Under the pieces are notes generated by a model. It was given only the letters and a program-made list of their open reading frames with translations, had not been told where the DNA came from and searched no databases. From Candidatus Hydrogenedens sp. (lineage in GTDB: Bacteria > Hydrogenedentota > Hydrogenedentia > Hydrogenedentales > CAITNO01), in contig JAAYJV010000014.1 of assembly GCA_012522755.1 (NCBI GenBank), forward strand, positions 1 to 63,357: a DNA stretch of 63,357 nt, given 5' to 3'. The first letter of the stretch is position 1. Each line of letters begins with the position of its first letter. Below are positions 17,050-26,452 of this stretch, one piece after another. The position numbers were made by a program, and so were the translations under genes.

Positions 17050-18116
17050 TTCCCTTTCTTTTCCTCTTCTTCGTCCTTTTCTTCCGGCTCCGGCGGCGTA
17101 ATGGATACAGTGGTGACTGTGGCTTCCTGATGCAGGCCCTGATCATCCACACGGACAAGACGCCAGGATCCATTGATGGCCGCCGGTGTCATGATGAGCC
17201 GGGTCTTGCCCCAGGGAATCTGGTCGCCTGTGCGTGCCTCACGGTGAGTATGGCCGACAAGCAGATAATCCAGGGGATCATCCACAAAAAGTGTCAGCTG
17301 TGAACGCATGCCCATGTCCGGATCATAACGATGGGTCATCCCCACACTCCAGCGGCTGGGACGCAGTTCCCGGCGATAAAGATATAAAAGACTGTTCTGC
17401 ACGTTCATCTCGTCGGCAATGAGATAGTCTTTCGTGTCGAAGGAGAGATAGCCGTCCCGCCCGTACTGAAAAGCGTAGGTGAGATGTTCAAAAAAATCTG
17501 CATAGTTGGAGTCTGTACGGTCATGATTGCCCGGCGCCAGAAAAGTGGGGATCCGGCTGGTATCGAGAATTTCCAGCAAAGATAAAAATTCTTCAGCCGT
17601 GCCATGATCTGTAACATCACCGGTAATCAGAGAGAAGTCCGCATCAGATTCATTCACCTGGCCCAAGAGCTCCAGAAGAATTTCCCGATCGGAACGTTTA
17701 TGGCGGGTTGTACCGGTGTGCATGTCTGTAATATGGGCGAAAGCATAGCTCTCCTTCAGGGCTTCCACAATATAAACTGAACGAAGGTTCACATCCTGGA
17801 TCTCACTGTTCTTTCCGCAGAGGCTGTAGCATCCCGCCGGAAGATCAGCCGGAAGGGTCGCCTCCCCATAAACTCGCTTTCCGCGACTTTCCCGCCAGTT
17901 TGTTTCCAGAGGGAAAACAAGGCCTTCTCTTTCCAGATGCAGTTGAGCTTCTTCCAGGAGTATGATTTCAAAGGCATCGCCTGCTGTTGCAATGACGGGG
18001 CGCCCGTTGTTGGGTACCCGGATCAGACCCAGGCTTCCATCCTCCTGACGGGCATGGGCGGCGGGCATACAGACAAGACAAGAGACGATCAGAATAATGA
18101 TTCTGTTTATACGCAT
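17043..18116 (-). CDS. Secreted calcineurin-like metallophosphoesterase
   Basis: 357 residues with a signal peptide (IIILIVSCLVCMPAAHA). An Ig-like N-terminal part of about 110 residues precedes the phosphoesterase domain, which carries all metal motifs in order: DMH, GDVTD, GNHD, GMTH and GHTH. Such enzymes cleave phosphomonoesters or diesters; the substrate here is unknown. The C terminus is acidic and basic low-complexity (EEKDEEEEKKG). The gene follows 12 bases after the beta-propeller gene, so the two form a minus-strand operon. Confidence 0.88.
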   Translation of the reverse strand: MRINRIIILIVSCLVCMPAAHARQEDGSLGLIRVPNNGRPVIATAGDAFEIILLEEAQLHLEREGLVFPLETNWRESRGKRVYGEATLPADLPAGCYSLCGKNSEIQDVNLRSVYIVEALKESYAFAHITDMHTGTTRHKRSDREILLELLGQVNESDADFSLITGDVTDHGTAEEFLSLLEILDTSRIPTFLAPGNHDRTDSNYADFFEHLTYAFQYGRDGYLSFDTKDYLIADEMNVQNSLLYLYRRELRPSRWSVGMTHRYDPDMGMRSQLTLFVDDPLDYLLVGHTHREARTGDQIPWGKTRLIMTPAAINGSWRLVRVDDQGLHQEATVTTVSITPPEPEEKDEEEEKKGNQ

Positions 18117-18128
18117 GAAATTGTTTCC

Positions 18129-19229
18129 TTATTTTTTAGAGGGACGGGGTTGCCAGACAGGGTTCATGGCTTCCGCCTCGCCCCTGGTCAACTGTTTCTG
18201 ATTGGTACCATCAAAAGAAGAGAGATGTATTTGTGAGTGCCCGCTTGCGTCTGAGGCATAAACAAGCCACTTGCCGTCGGGAGACCAGGAGGGTGCCCAG
18301 CACTGATATCCTTTTCCTCCGGCAATGAGGCTCACATTGGCTGTGGAAACCTGGCTGCGATAAATTCCACTGAAACCATCACGAAAAGACTCAAAGGCGA
18401 TCCAATCGTTATCCCGGGACCAGTGCGGATTCCAGTCCGCAGCATGGTGATTGCTCAGATTGGCGATGCCCCGGCGACCGATCATGAATATCTCCCGGTC
18501 GCCGCCCTCGTTGCATTCATAGGCGATCTGACGTCCTTTGTGGTCAGGCCGTACGGCATAACGAACATAGCGCTGGCTGTCTTCAGTGAGCAGCGAAAGA
18601 AGAGGAACGACGGTGTCGCGGGTGACGATAAAGATTTCCGTGCTCAGTTTGGGAGGCATGCTGGCCGCACCGATGGCCAGAAGTGCCCCGTTCTTTTCCG
18701 CCTCTTCTTTCAACGCAAAGAGCCCGAGAGAGTCCGCAGCCATCTGATCATCAGGGTCCAGAGCTTTGAGCATATCCGTTGAAGGCAGCCATACCGGAGA
18801 GAGGAGACCTTCATGTCCGCCTCCCCAGACTTCTTCAGTACCCGATTCAAAATCATAGACTTTAATGGAGCGCAGGGGCGACTCATTAACGGCACAGCTG
18901 AAGGCTGTTTTTTTTCCATCAGGTGACCAGGCCGGTTCATAATTCCATTCATCCCCATGAGGGAGCAGGAAATTTTCTTCCGTATCCAGTGTGTGGATAC
19001 AGACTGCGTACCCTCCCTCCACACGAGACTGATAGGCAATACGCTGACCATCAGGCGACCATTGAGGGGCACTGTCACCGAGGCCACGACCAACAGACTT
19101 CACGTCTCCAGTGTCGAGATCCAGACAGGTCAGACAATATTCGAAAGGGGTGGGGCCGGTAATGAAAGCGACCGCACCTGTCTGACCCAGGCTGGCTTGC
19201 AAGATAAGCAGTGATGCTGTGATGAACAT
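18129..19229 (-). CDS. Secreted TolB-like WD40/PD40 beta-propeller protein
   Basis: 366 residues with a hydrophobic N-terminal signal. Repeated WSPDG units (APQWSPDGQRIAY, EPAWSPDGKKTAF, NPHWSRDNDWIAF, APSWSPDGKWLVY) mark a TolB-type PD40 propeller of about six blades. Between blades a helical insert (about 150-210) is less conserved. It lacks the TolB N-terminal domain and no tol-pal genes are near, so it is probably a stand-alone periplasmic or surface binding protein. First gene of an operon with the metallophosphoesterase. Confidence 0.83.
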   Translation of the reverse strand: MFITASLLILQASLGQTGAVAFITGPTPFEYCLTCLDLDTGDVKSVGRGLGDSAPQWSPDGQRIAYQSRVEGGYAVCIHTLDTEENFLLPHGDEWNYEPAWSPDGKKTAFSCAVNESPLRSIKVYDFESGTEEVWGGGHEGLLSPVWLPSTDMLKALDPDDQMAADSLGLFALKEEAEKNGALLAIGAASMPPKLSTEIFIVTRDTVVPLLSLLTEDSQRYVRYAVRPDHKGRQIAYECNEGGDREIFMIGRRGIANLSNHHAADWNPHWSRDNDWIAFESFRDGFSGIYRSQVSTANVSLIAGGKGYQCWAPSWSPDGKWLVYASDASGHSQIHLSSFDGTNQKQLTRGEAEAMNPVWQPRPSKK

Positions 19230-19800
19230 TGTTGTCTCCTGAAACTGTTCAATCCGGAGTCTTTTCTGTCTCTCGGAATCTCCGGATAAGCTCTTTGAGA
19301 AATCCTCTTTTCAATCTCATGTTGAAAAAAATATTTCTTCAATTTTTACTTCGTGCACTGATAGTGTCATGGTAATATGATTCGCAGGCCAATGGCAAAT
19401 CTCCGGGATGTCCATTTGTTCAGGCCGACATTCTGCAGTGAATAATAAACTGTTGACACAGCCTGACGGGTAAAAAGATGCGTATATCATACTTTGGAGC
19501 CTGAAAACAGGCCATAAGAAAGCTCTTGACACTGGGTAACAGAAAAGGTGAAAAATCAACAGAATACCCTTCTGCTGTTGATCCTTTCTGCTTTCCGGCA
19601 AGTATTGTTTTTTCCTCACATGTTTCCTGTATAATAAAAACTCACATAAAGCCTTGACATCTGAATTAATATTTACTACAATATTTGTCAAGAGTTTACT
19701 TGTGGAAACAATGCACTGTTGCAATGTTCCTTATGTGACTGTTTGGGTTTGACTTGTGCGGAGATCATTTCGACACCGCCTAAAAAAGTAAGGTGCGTAT
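19230..19800. other. Divergent intergenic region before the pilus operon
   Basis: 571 bases between the minus-strand propeller gene and pilM. A 135-codon frame on the minus strand (19317-19724) has no ribosome site, no recognisable protein pattern and covers the promoter, so I regard it as chance. AT content rises toward pilM. No repeat mosaic is present here, unlike in other large gaps. The promoter is listed separately. Confidence 0.6.
19654..19682 (+). promoter_or_regulatory. Sigma70-type promoter of the pilM operon with flanking inverted repeat
   Basis: A perfect TTGACA (19654-19659), a 17-bp spacer and TACAAT (19677-19682) lie about 120 bases before the pilM ATG. A 7-bp inverted repeat, CTTGACA at 19653-19659 and TGTCAAG at 19686-19692, brackets the core promoter and could be an operator half-site pair or coincidence. 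Confidence 0.75.
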
Positions 19801-21834
19801 ATGGCCAGGATGTGGTCAGGCCTGAAAAAAACTGCCGGGAAGAAACGACTGGTGATCGACATAGGCACCAGCGCCATACGTGTATGTGAACTGGCAAAAA
19901 CAAAATCAGGTCTAGAAATCAGCAAATACGTCCAGCGCGAGTATAACTCTGATCCCTCTCTGGACGAACAGGCTCGCAACCAGTTGCGCACGACAGCCTT
20001 GACGGAAGCGCTTAAAGAAGCGAAGATCCGTAATCGCAAAACTGTGCTGGGTGTGCCCGGGCAGTCTGTCTTTACCCGTTGCCGTACTCTCCCTCCCGTT
20101 GCGGAATTCAAAGTCAACCAGATTGTACGCTACGAGATCCAACAGCAGATTCCCTTCGGACTTGATCAGATCGCCATGGACTATCAGGTGCTGAACAAGA
20201 CGGAACAGGGTGGCTATGATGTGATGATGGCGGCTATCAAAGTGGATGTGGTTGAAAAACATCTCGATACGATCAAAGCCGCCAAAGCCTCCATTGATAC
20301 GGTGGACGTTCTGCCGCTGGCCGCATACAACTGGCTCCTTCATCAAAAACAGATGGGGCAGCAGGGGGATTGTGTTGCACTCATTGACATCGGCGCCTCC
20401 ACAACAGACATTGTGATTGAACGGGGCAACCAGTTCCGCTTCACACGACCCTTGAATATGGGCGGCAACGATATTACCATCGCCCTGGCGGAAGCCTTCA
20501 ATCTGGATTTTGTTTCCGCTGAAAAAATCAAACGGGAACGGGCCTTTGCTCCCACAGGCGATCTCCAGAGAGATGGCAAGGGTGGCGAAATCATCGGCGG
20601 TGTGCTGCAGCGCTTGTCAACAGAGATCATCCGATCTTTCTCCTATTTCCGCTCACTTCCCGGCGGTGGTCAGGTAAACAGGATCCTGCTCACCGGTGGT
20701 TGTGCACGAATGAAGAATATTGTGCCCTACCTGAGCAGACAGCTGGGTATGGATGTTCAGATCGCTCCGGTGATCAACAATATTACCGTTGGTGCTGGTG
20801 CGGCTGCAGTCAAAACAGCACCGGAACAGGCCTGCGTTATTCTTGGTATGGCACTTCGCTGCTGGGAACCCGTGACCATCGGAATCAATCTGATCCCGCC
20901 CCGCATTCTGGAAACAGCCAGACGCAAAGAACAGGCTCTCTATTGGAGCTTGTCCGTGGCGGCTCTCATTTTGATATTTGCTTCTCTGGTGCCTTCGGCC
21001 GCCAAAGAAAACAAACGGGTGAAAGAACGCATTGATGAACTGCGTGCCGCTGTTCGTGCCTATGACCCGGAACTCGTCCAGCGGATCCGTGTCGGTGCTC
21101 CCGTGCCTCAGTCTGAACTGCGAGCCCAGCTGGATGTCCGGAAAAGACAACTGCAAACACTCGTCGGACAGGTTGACACGTTGGAAAAAGCCAAGAGGCA
21201 GCGTCGCTTCTGGCTTGATGAGTTTGCCTATGTCAACGAAGCCAGACCGCCACTGGGTCAGATATGGTTCTCTTCCATGGAATCCTGCGTGATCGAGGAG
21301 GAACAGCCCCAGCAGCATCACCAGCCTCCGGGAATGCGCCCCGCTGCAGGTGACGATGATGGCGGTACCCTGGCAATGCAGCGCCGGGGATTCCCGGGAT
21401 TGCAATATTCCGGAGCGGGAGCTGTGAGCACCGGTCAGCCGGTAATGGGCCTTGGCGGAAGACCGGGGCATGTACCCGAAGCTCAGATGAACGAAACAGC
21501 CATTCCCCGTGCCAACGGGATCATCGTTCACGGTTTTGCTGAATCGGATGAAGTGATCAATGAGTTCGTCAAAGGACTTCGTTCCAGCTCCAGACAAATG
21601 GCCAATACCTGGTTCGTCAGTGCGGAAAAAGTGATCTTCAGTGAAGGCAGTGTACGCCGTGTTCCCTGGAGTATTTTGAATGATGCTCCCACAGAAGGTA
21701 ACATCGGCGATCGAAGCACTCAAAGTGTCGGTGCCGGACAGGATTCGCTCTTCACTTTTACTGTGGAACTTCTTCTTCGTTACACGGCAGAAAAGCCGTC
21801 CCCAGCCACTGAAACGGAGGACGGAACTGTATGA
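19801..21834 (+). CDS. pilM: Type IV pilus/type II secretion inner-membrane platform protein, PilM-PilN fusion
   Basis: 677 residues, about twice the length of PilM alone. Residues 15-360 are the actin-like ATPase PilM (LVIDIGTSAIR; ALIDIGASTTDI; ILLTGGCARMKN). A membrane segment at about 378-400 (LYWSLSVAALILIFASLVP), a coiled coil, a Gly/Pro/Gln-rich stretch (about 500-560) and a C-terminal alpha/beta domain with GFAESDEVINEFVKGL correspond to PilN. The cytoplasmic PilM and its membrane partner PilN are thus one chain, as in GspL. It begins a four-gene operon, overlapping the next gene by ATGA. Confidence 0.88.
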   Translation: MARMWSGLKKTAGKKRLVIDIGTSAIRVCELAKTKSGLEISKYVQREYNSDPSLDEQARNQLRTTALTEALKEAKIRNRKTVLGVPGQSVFTRCRTLPPVAEFKVNQIVRYEIQQQIPFGLDQIAMDYQVLNKTEQGGYDVMMAAIKVDVVEKHLDTIKAAKASIDTVDVLPLAAYNWLLHQKQMGQQGDCVALIDIGASTTDIVIERGNQFRFTRPLNMGGNDITIALAEAFNLDFVSAEKIKRERAFAPTGDLQRDGKGGEIIGGVLQRLSTEIIRSFSYFRSLPGGGQVNRILLTGGCARMKNIVPYLSRQLGMDVQIAPVINNITVGAGAAAVKTAPEQACVILGMALRCWEPVTIGINLIPPRILETARRKEQALYWSLSVAALILIFASLVPSAAKENKRVKERIDELRAAVRAYDPELVQRIRVGAPVPQSELRAQLDVRKRQLQTLVGQVDTLEKAKRQRRFWLDEFAYVNEARPPLGQIWFSSMESCVIEEEQPQQHHQPPGMRPAAGDDDGGTLAMQRRGFPGLQYSGAGAVSTGQPVMGLGGRPGHVPEAQMNETAIPRANGIIVHGFAESDEVINEFVKGLRSSSRQMANTWFVSAEKVIFSEGSVRRVPWSILNDAPTEGNIGDRSTQSVGAGQDSLFTFTVELLLRYTAEKPSPATETEDGTV

Positions 21835-22817
21835 AATATAAAGCTCAAGTCGTAGGTATAATTATTCTCGCCGCTATTGGCGGTGCCTTTTATGGAACCT
21901 GGCACTTCTTTTTCCAGGAATTATTCGAAGGCTACAAACAGGACAGTGCCTTGAAGAATTCTCTTGAAAATACTCTCAAGCAGATGGAGGATAATTTCAG
22001 CGGCTACAAACCTGAACTGCTCATTGACGAATGGCAGGGAATGGTGCAGCCTTGGCGTTCAGCCCGGGAAGATCGCGCCAAGTTCTTCAATTTCGGCGGA
22101 TGGTATGATATAGACATCAAACAGGATGACGATCGTATCCTCAAGTTCTGGTACACGGAAGAATCCAATGCCATGCTTATGGAGCTTTATAAAAAAGTGT
22201 ACGAGAAAATGGGAGGCTATGATCGATTTCCCTATGATCTGCGTGGTATGCTCAATGTTGCCAAAGAAGAAGATTGGACCGGACAGAATGTGACTCAAGA
22301 GCAAATTGATCTGGCTTTGCGTACATTGCAGTTCGGTATCAACCTGTCTGAGTATCTGCTCAAAGCCGAGATAAGCAGTTTGAGCAATGTGGTTCTCTGG
22401 CCCCGTCGTTTTCCCGAAGCCCATCAGAAAATGCTGGGTTTGCAGACAGTGGGTCTTCGGTTTACAATGACAGCCAGAGATCTTGTCCGTTTTCTGGAGG
22501 CCTTGCGTCAGGAAACCCGGTATTTCAGTGTGGATGCCATAAGAGTGATTTACCCTTATATCTCTTATGCCGGGGAGCCTCAGCTCGATGTGAGGCTTCT
22601 GCTGACCCAGGCCAATTATCGTGCGCCTCAAGACGAGGGTACGCCGGGAACGCCTGGAGTTGGTGCCGCACCGGGAGCAACTTTCGGAGCCGGTGGAGCG
22701 CCTATGGTGATTCCGCCCAGAGAAATTGATCCCGAGCGTATGCGTCAACAGCAAGAACCCGGGCCTCTGGGACGCTTCTGGAGATGGTTTAAACGTACTG
22801 TTCTGTACATGAACTGA
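21831..22817 (+). CDS. PilO/GspM-like inner-membrane assembly protein
   Basis: 328 residues. One N-terminal membrane segment (VVGIIILAAIGGAFYGTWHF), then a helical/coiled region and an alpha/beta periplasmic domain near 200-260 (GLRFTMTARDLVRFLEALRQE), followed by a Gly/Pro/Ala-rich linker and a short basic helix at the end. Position and layout match PilO: it follows the PilM-PilN fusion with a 4-base overlap and precedes PilP and secretin genes. The middle insertion (residues 60-170) is longer than in classical PilO. Assignment depends mostly on context. Confidence 0.7.
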   Translation: MKYKAQVVGIIILAAIGGAFYGTWHFFFQELFEGYKQDSALKNSLENTLKQMEDNFSGYKPELLIDEWQGMVQPWRSAREDRAKFFNFGGWYDIDIKQDDDRILKFWYTEESNAMLMELYKKVYEKMGGYDRFPYDLRGMLNVAKEEDWTGQNVTQEQIDLALRTLQFGINLSEYLLKAEISSLSNVVLWPRRFPEAHQKMLGLQTVGLRFTMTARDLVRFLEALRQETRYFSVDAIRVIYPYISYAGEPQLDVRLLLTQANYRAPQDEGTPGTPGVGAAPGATFGAGGAPMVIPPREIDPERMRQQQEPGPLGRFWRWFKRTVLYMN

Positions 22818-22882
22818 TGAGTAAAAACTTGTGAATAATGTTGCTTTGGTATACACTAACTTGATTCGGGAAGCTGAAGTAC

Positions 22883-23407
22883 ATGGATAAACTTCAAAAA
22901 CTCGGTGCCTGGCTGTGGCGAAACAAAGAACGGATGGTCCTGATCATCATGATCGCCGTGCTGGTTTACCGTGTTTATGGCATTTTCAATCCGCCTCAAC
23001 AAGAGGCTTGGGCAAGACTGCCCCAGCCTAGAGTGGAGTTGCCGACGGACCCTGATGAGAGGCAGGAATTGGGCTTGCCGAATATGCCGCCCCTGCCGAC
23101 ACCGTCGATTATGCCGGGCGTATATACGACCCTCTATGACCGTAATCCATTTTGGTATTATTCCGGTCAGAAAGAAAGTTCCGGCACTGAACAAATCAGT
23201 GCCTCTGATTTGAATATAGAATTGGTGGATATCCAGGCTGTCCGGGGAAGACCCCGGGCGAGACTGCGCACCTCCAGAACAGTAAAATGGTACTCGGAAA
23301 ACGAACAGTTTGAAGAGTTTGAAGTGACAAGTATTGATGCGGAGTCAGAAACCGTTGTGGTATATTCGCAGCGCTACTCCAAATCCTTTACCCTGGAAAA
23401 AAATTGA
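22883..23407 (+). CDS. PilP/GspC-like protein
   Basis: 174 residues. A short cytoplasmic lead, one membrane segment (MVLIIMIAVLVYRVYGIF), a Pro-rich periplasmic linker (NPPQQEAW... LPNMPPLPTPSIMPG) and a small C-terminal beta domain (about 105-170), the arrangement of PilP or GspC homology-region proteins that connect the inner platform to the secretin. It lacks a lipobox, so it is more GspC-like than PilP-like in anchoring. 65 bases follow the PilO-like gene; the secretin start is 74 bases downstream. Confidence 0.65.
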   Translation: MDKLQKLGAWLWRNKERMVLIIMIAVLVYRVYGIFNPPQQEAWARLPQPRVELPTDPDERQELGLPNMPPLPTPSIMPGVYTTLYDRNPFWYYSGQKESSGTEQISASDLNIELVDIQAVRGRPRARLRTSRTVKWYSENEQFEEFEVTSIDAESETVVVYSQRYSKSFTLEKN

Positions 23408-23481
23408 TGTTAACCCGAAGAAAGCATGAAGGCATGACTGTAAAGAGAAGATGCCGCAAACCGCGGGAGGAAAAGACCGTC

Positions 23482-26316
23482 ATGAACAGTAAACAAACAG
23501 CGATAGTGACACTGCTTTGCGTTATGCTCATCGCATATTTTGCCATGCCGCTGGCTCATGGGCAAGATGTCGAAGATGCACAGTCAGCGGATGTCGGTAT
23601 GCCCGAAATACAGACAACGCCGCTGGACGCAAACGTCACAGAGGCGGAGTCTTATTTCAGGCGCGGCGTCGATCTTTACAAAAAAGATTTGTTCAGAGAA
23701 GCGCTTACCGAATTCAACCGGGCCCTGGCTCTCGATCCCAATATGGCCGAGGCAAGAGAGTTTCAGGAGAAAGCCAACCTGAAACTGCAGCAGGCCATGG
23801 TCGGTGTCGCTACCGGTGAGTCGCCTGTATTCCAGACCATTGAACCCGATACACTTCGTGCAAACGAAGGTCGCATGGATCTGAGTGCCGACGAGATTCG
23901 TATGGAACGCGTCCGGGAACTCATGGATCATGGTGCCAAATATCTGGAAGCGGAACACTATGCGACAGCCGTGGAGATTTACAGCAATGTGCTGTTGATT
24001 GACCCGGAGAACCAGGATGCTAAAGATGGTTTGCATAAGGCCACGCTGGGTGCTCATGAGACCAAAATAAAAGATTCACAAAGCGGTGTTACCGAAGACC
24101 GTGCCATGATCCAGGGTTTTATTGAATCTTCAAAACGACTCCCGGAAGGGGCTGATGCACGCGGTATCAAGCCCTATCGCTTCTCCGTACCCGAAATAGC
24201 GGAAGAGCGCGAAGAAGTGCATGAGATGAGTGAGATCGAGAAAATTCTCGAGTCACCGGTAAGTATTGAATTTGAAGATATTCATATCAACGAAATTGTC
24301 GACTTTATCGCTGACAGCTACGACGTGAATATTGTGATTGATAACCGTGTTGTCGCTCCTCCGCCCAGAGCGGTTCCCGTTGTGGCCACACAGGCTGGGG
24401 CTGCTCCCGGCGCCTTCCCAGGTGCTCCCGGTGCGCCAGGGGCTCCAGGCGTACCAGGTGCTCCCGGTGCGCCAGGTGCTTTCCCCCAGCAGCCTGCGGG
24501 AGCCCGTCCCGGCGGTGTTGCCGCTGGCCCGGGAATGAGCACCACGGCTCAGGGGTCTGAAGTCGATATTGATCCCGTTTATGGCGAAAAAACAGATGGC
24601 CGTGTACCCTATATCAATCTGAAGTCTGTGACATTGGGCGAAGGGCTCCAGGCTCTCTTGCGTCCCCTCGGTCTGGACTATGCCGTGCAGCCCGGATTCA
24701 TCTGGATCAGTAAACCCACGGTGATTCGTCGTGAGTCTTTTGAAAAACTTGAAACCCGCTACTATGAACTGCGAAATGCCGGTTCAGAAACCCTCTTTAA
24801 AGTTGTGTTGCGCAACGTCCTCGGTGGTGTTGCTGACACCTATGGTGGTGGCGGCGGCTACGGTGGCGGCATGGGCGGCTATGGCGGCGGCATGGGCGGC
24901 TACGGTGGCGGCATGGGCGGCTACGGTGGCGGCATGGGCGGCTACGGTGGTGGCGGCAGCAGTCGCGATGTCACCATGATCAGCAATATCTCCGATCTTT
25001 TTACCCGGATTTCCGATATGATGGTTGGTGAGGCGCCTGCTATTCCCGACATGGTGGGTCTCTCTCGTGTAGGCACCGGTGCTACGACAGGTCAGGTGTC
25101 CACAGCTGGCGGTTACAATGCCGCTCAGACGGGTGCGCAGCTGGGCAGCACAGTCGGAGCCGCATCTTCCGGCCTCGGAGGCGATGTTCTGACCTTGCTT
25201 GAACGTCTTGTGCCTCAGGTATACGAGCCGTATTCGGAAGAACTCCTTTCCGATATGATTTACAACCCCGCCAACAACATGTTGATTGTAAAGAATACAG
25301 CAAGCAATCTTGAAGAGTTTGAAAAACAGCTTAAACAGATTGACGTTACACCCAAGCAGGTGAGTATAGAAGCCAAATTCCTTACCATCCGTCTTGAAGA
25401 CCTGAAAAAAGTCGGGTTCCAGTGGGATGCGACTTTCTCCGATTTGAACTCTCGCAAGCGCACCATTTCAACACTGGAAAACGATGCTTATTACTACTAC
25501 GATATCAATGGTGATGGAAGAGACGAAATACTTCCATTCTATACCCGCCCCGATGGCAAGCCGGTTATCAGCAACACCATCACGGATTCCACTATTGCCG
25601 GACTGGTGAATCCTGTTGCCTCTGCACCGTCCACTTTCAATATTGTTGGAAATATTCTCAATAATGCGGATGGTGACAAACTGAGTCTGACCTTTGACTA
25701 TCTGGATGGTCTTGAAGAGTCTGAGCTTCTCAGTGCTCCCCGGGTGACCACAATGAACCGCAAACCGGCCATTATCGCTGACTTCGCCACAGAGTATTTT
25801 GTTTCCTCTGTGAATACGGAAGTCTATGCTTTTGCCGGATCCGGTATCGGCGGCAATGCCATGACCTCTTTCGTGCAGAATATTGTGCCTTCCGCCTACA
25901 ACTTCGGTATCGCCCTTTCTGTAACACCTCAGATTCGTGACAACAATCAGGTTCGTCTCTGGCTGAATCCTGAAGTGCGCACCAAGACAGGTACAAAGAC
26001 CTTCGAACAGAAGCAGATCATTGCTGACCAGACTATTTCCAATGAAATCAATCTGCCCACCACTTCCTGGCAGGCTGTCTGGACAAACGTGATTGTTCAT
26101 GATGGTGATACCCTGGTACTGGGCGGGCTGATACAGGATCAGACCTCCAAGAGCAGCCACAAGATGCCCTATCTGGCGGATATTCCCGTCATCGGCTTCT
26201 TCTTCAAGGGCTCCAAACGGGAGACAAACCAGTCCAGTCTGCTTATCTTTGTCACACCTGACATTGTGGACTCCACTGGAGCACGTTTCTTTGATGTTGA
26301 AGACTTTGAAAAATAA
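23482..26316 (+). CDS. pilQ: Secretin (PilQ/GspD-type outer-membrane channel) with N-terminal TPRs
   Basis: 944 residues from ATG 23482 (GGAGG 11 bases upstream; earlier in-frame starts would precede the signal peptide by 26 residues). Signal peptide ends near LAHG. TPR helices span about 40-180 (AESYFRRGVDLYKKDLFREA). An N0/STN-type domain follows at about 255-300, interrupted by a collagen-like Gly-x-y run, then a Gly-Tyr-Met tandem run (about 455-495) and the secretin barrel (about 570-940) with VSIEAKFLTIRLEDL, a central ATEYFVSS region and the C-terminal signature VHDGDTLVLGGLI...PVIGFFFK. Forms the oligomeric outer-membrane pore of a pilus or secretion system. Last gene before a strong terminator. 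Confidence 0.9.
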   Translation: MNSKQTAIVTLLCVMLIAYFAMPLAHGQDVEDAQSADVGMPEIQTTPLDANVTEAESYFRRGVDLYKKDLFREALTEFNRALALDPNMAEAREFQEKANLKLQQAMVGVATGESPVFQTIEPDTLRANEGRMDLSADEIRMERVRELMDHGAKYLEAEHYATAVEIYSNVLLIDPENQDAKDGLHKATLGAHETKIKDSQSGVTEDRAMIQGFIESSKRLPEGADARGIKPYRFSVPEIAEEREEVHEMSEIEKILESPVSIEFEDIHINEIVDFIADSYDVNIVIDNRVVAPPPRAVPVVATQAGAAPGAFPGAPGAPGAPGVPGAPGAPGAFPQQPAGARPGGVAAGPGMSTTAQGSEVDIDPVYGEKTDGRVPYINLKSVTLGEGLQALLRPLGLDYAVQPGFIWISKPTVIRRESFEKLETRYYELRNAGSETLFKVVLRNVLGGVADTYGGGGGYGGGMGGYGGGMGGYGGGMGGYGGGMGGYGGGGSSRDVTMISNISDLFTRISDMMVGEAPAIPDMVGLSRVGTGATTGQVSTAGGYNAAQTGAQLGSTVGAASSGLGGDVLTLLERLVPQVYEPYSEELLSDMIYNPANNMLIVKNTASNLEEFEKQLKQIDVTPKQVSIEAKFLTIRLEDLKKVGFQWDATFSDLNSRKRTISTLENDAYYYYDINGDGRDEILPFYTRPDGKPVISNTITDSTIAGLVNPVASAPSTFNIVGNILNNADGDKLSLTFDYLDGLEESELLSAPRVTTMNRKPAIIADFATEYFVSSVNTEVYAFAGSGIGGNAMTSFVQNIVPSAYNFGIALSVTPQIRDNNQVRLWLNPEVRTKTGTKTFEQKQIIADQTISNEINLPTTSWQAVWTNVIVHDGDTLVLGGLIQDQTSKSSHKMPYLADIPVIGFFFKGSKRETNQSSLLIFVTPDIVDSTGARFFDVEDFEK
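24412..24482 (+). repeat. Collagen-like GAP repeat in the secretin
   Basis: Nine-base units such as ggtgctccc and ggcgtacca encode about eight Gly-x-Pro/Ala triplets. It sits between the N0-like domain and the next secretin subdomain, a site where secretins tolerate loops. Confidence 0.8.
24841..24960 (+). repeat. 24-bp tandem repeat encoding GGGMGGYG in the secretin
   Basis: About 4.5 nearly identical units of 24 bp (ggcggcatgggcggctac). Near identity between units suggests recent expansion and likely length variation between strains. Confidence 0.9.
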
Positions 26317-26342
26317 AGTCTGAATTTCCATGTTTGTTTACC

Positions 26343-26376
26343 GGGCGGCTCTTTCACGGAGCCGCCCTTTTATTTA
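26343..26376 (+). terminator. Rho-independent terminator of the pilus operon
   Basis: Perfect 9-bp stem GGGCGGCTC / GAGCCGCCC with a 7-nt loop followed by TTTTATTTAT, 26 bases after the secretin stop. Confidence 0.95.
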
Positions 26377-26452
26377 TGTGCGGTTCTGAACAGGCTGCGG
26401 ATCCTGTCGGATCCAACGGGAGGGATGATCACAGCCCTCAGCAGGTAATGCC

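Noticed and set aside
19317-19724. 135-codon minus-strand frame upstream of pilM
   Set aside because: No start context, no family resemblance, and it spans the pilM promoter.
20653-21723. 356-codon minus-strand frame opposite the PilM-PilN fusion
   Set aside because: Shadow of the pilus gene; no supporting start or homology.
24841-24960. Regular repeats considered as a CRISPR array
   Set aside because: Units are contiguous without spacers and stay in frame within the secretin.
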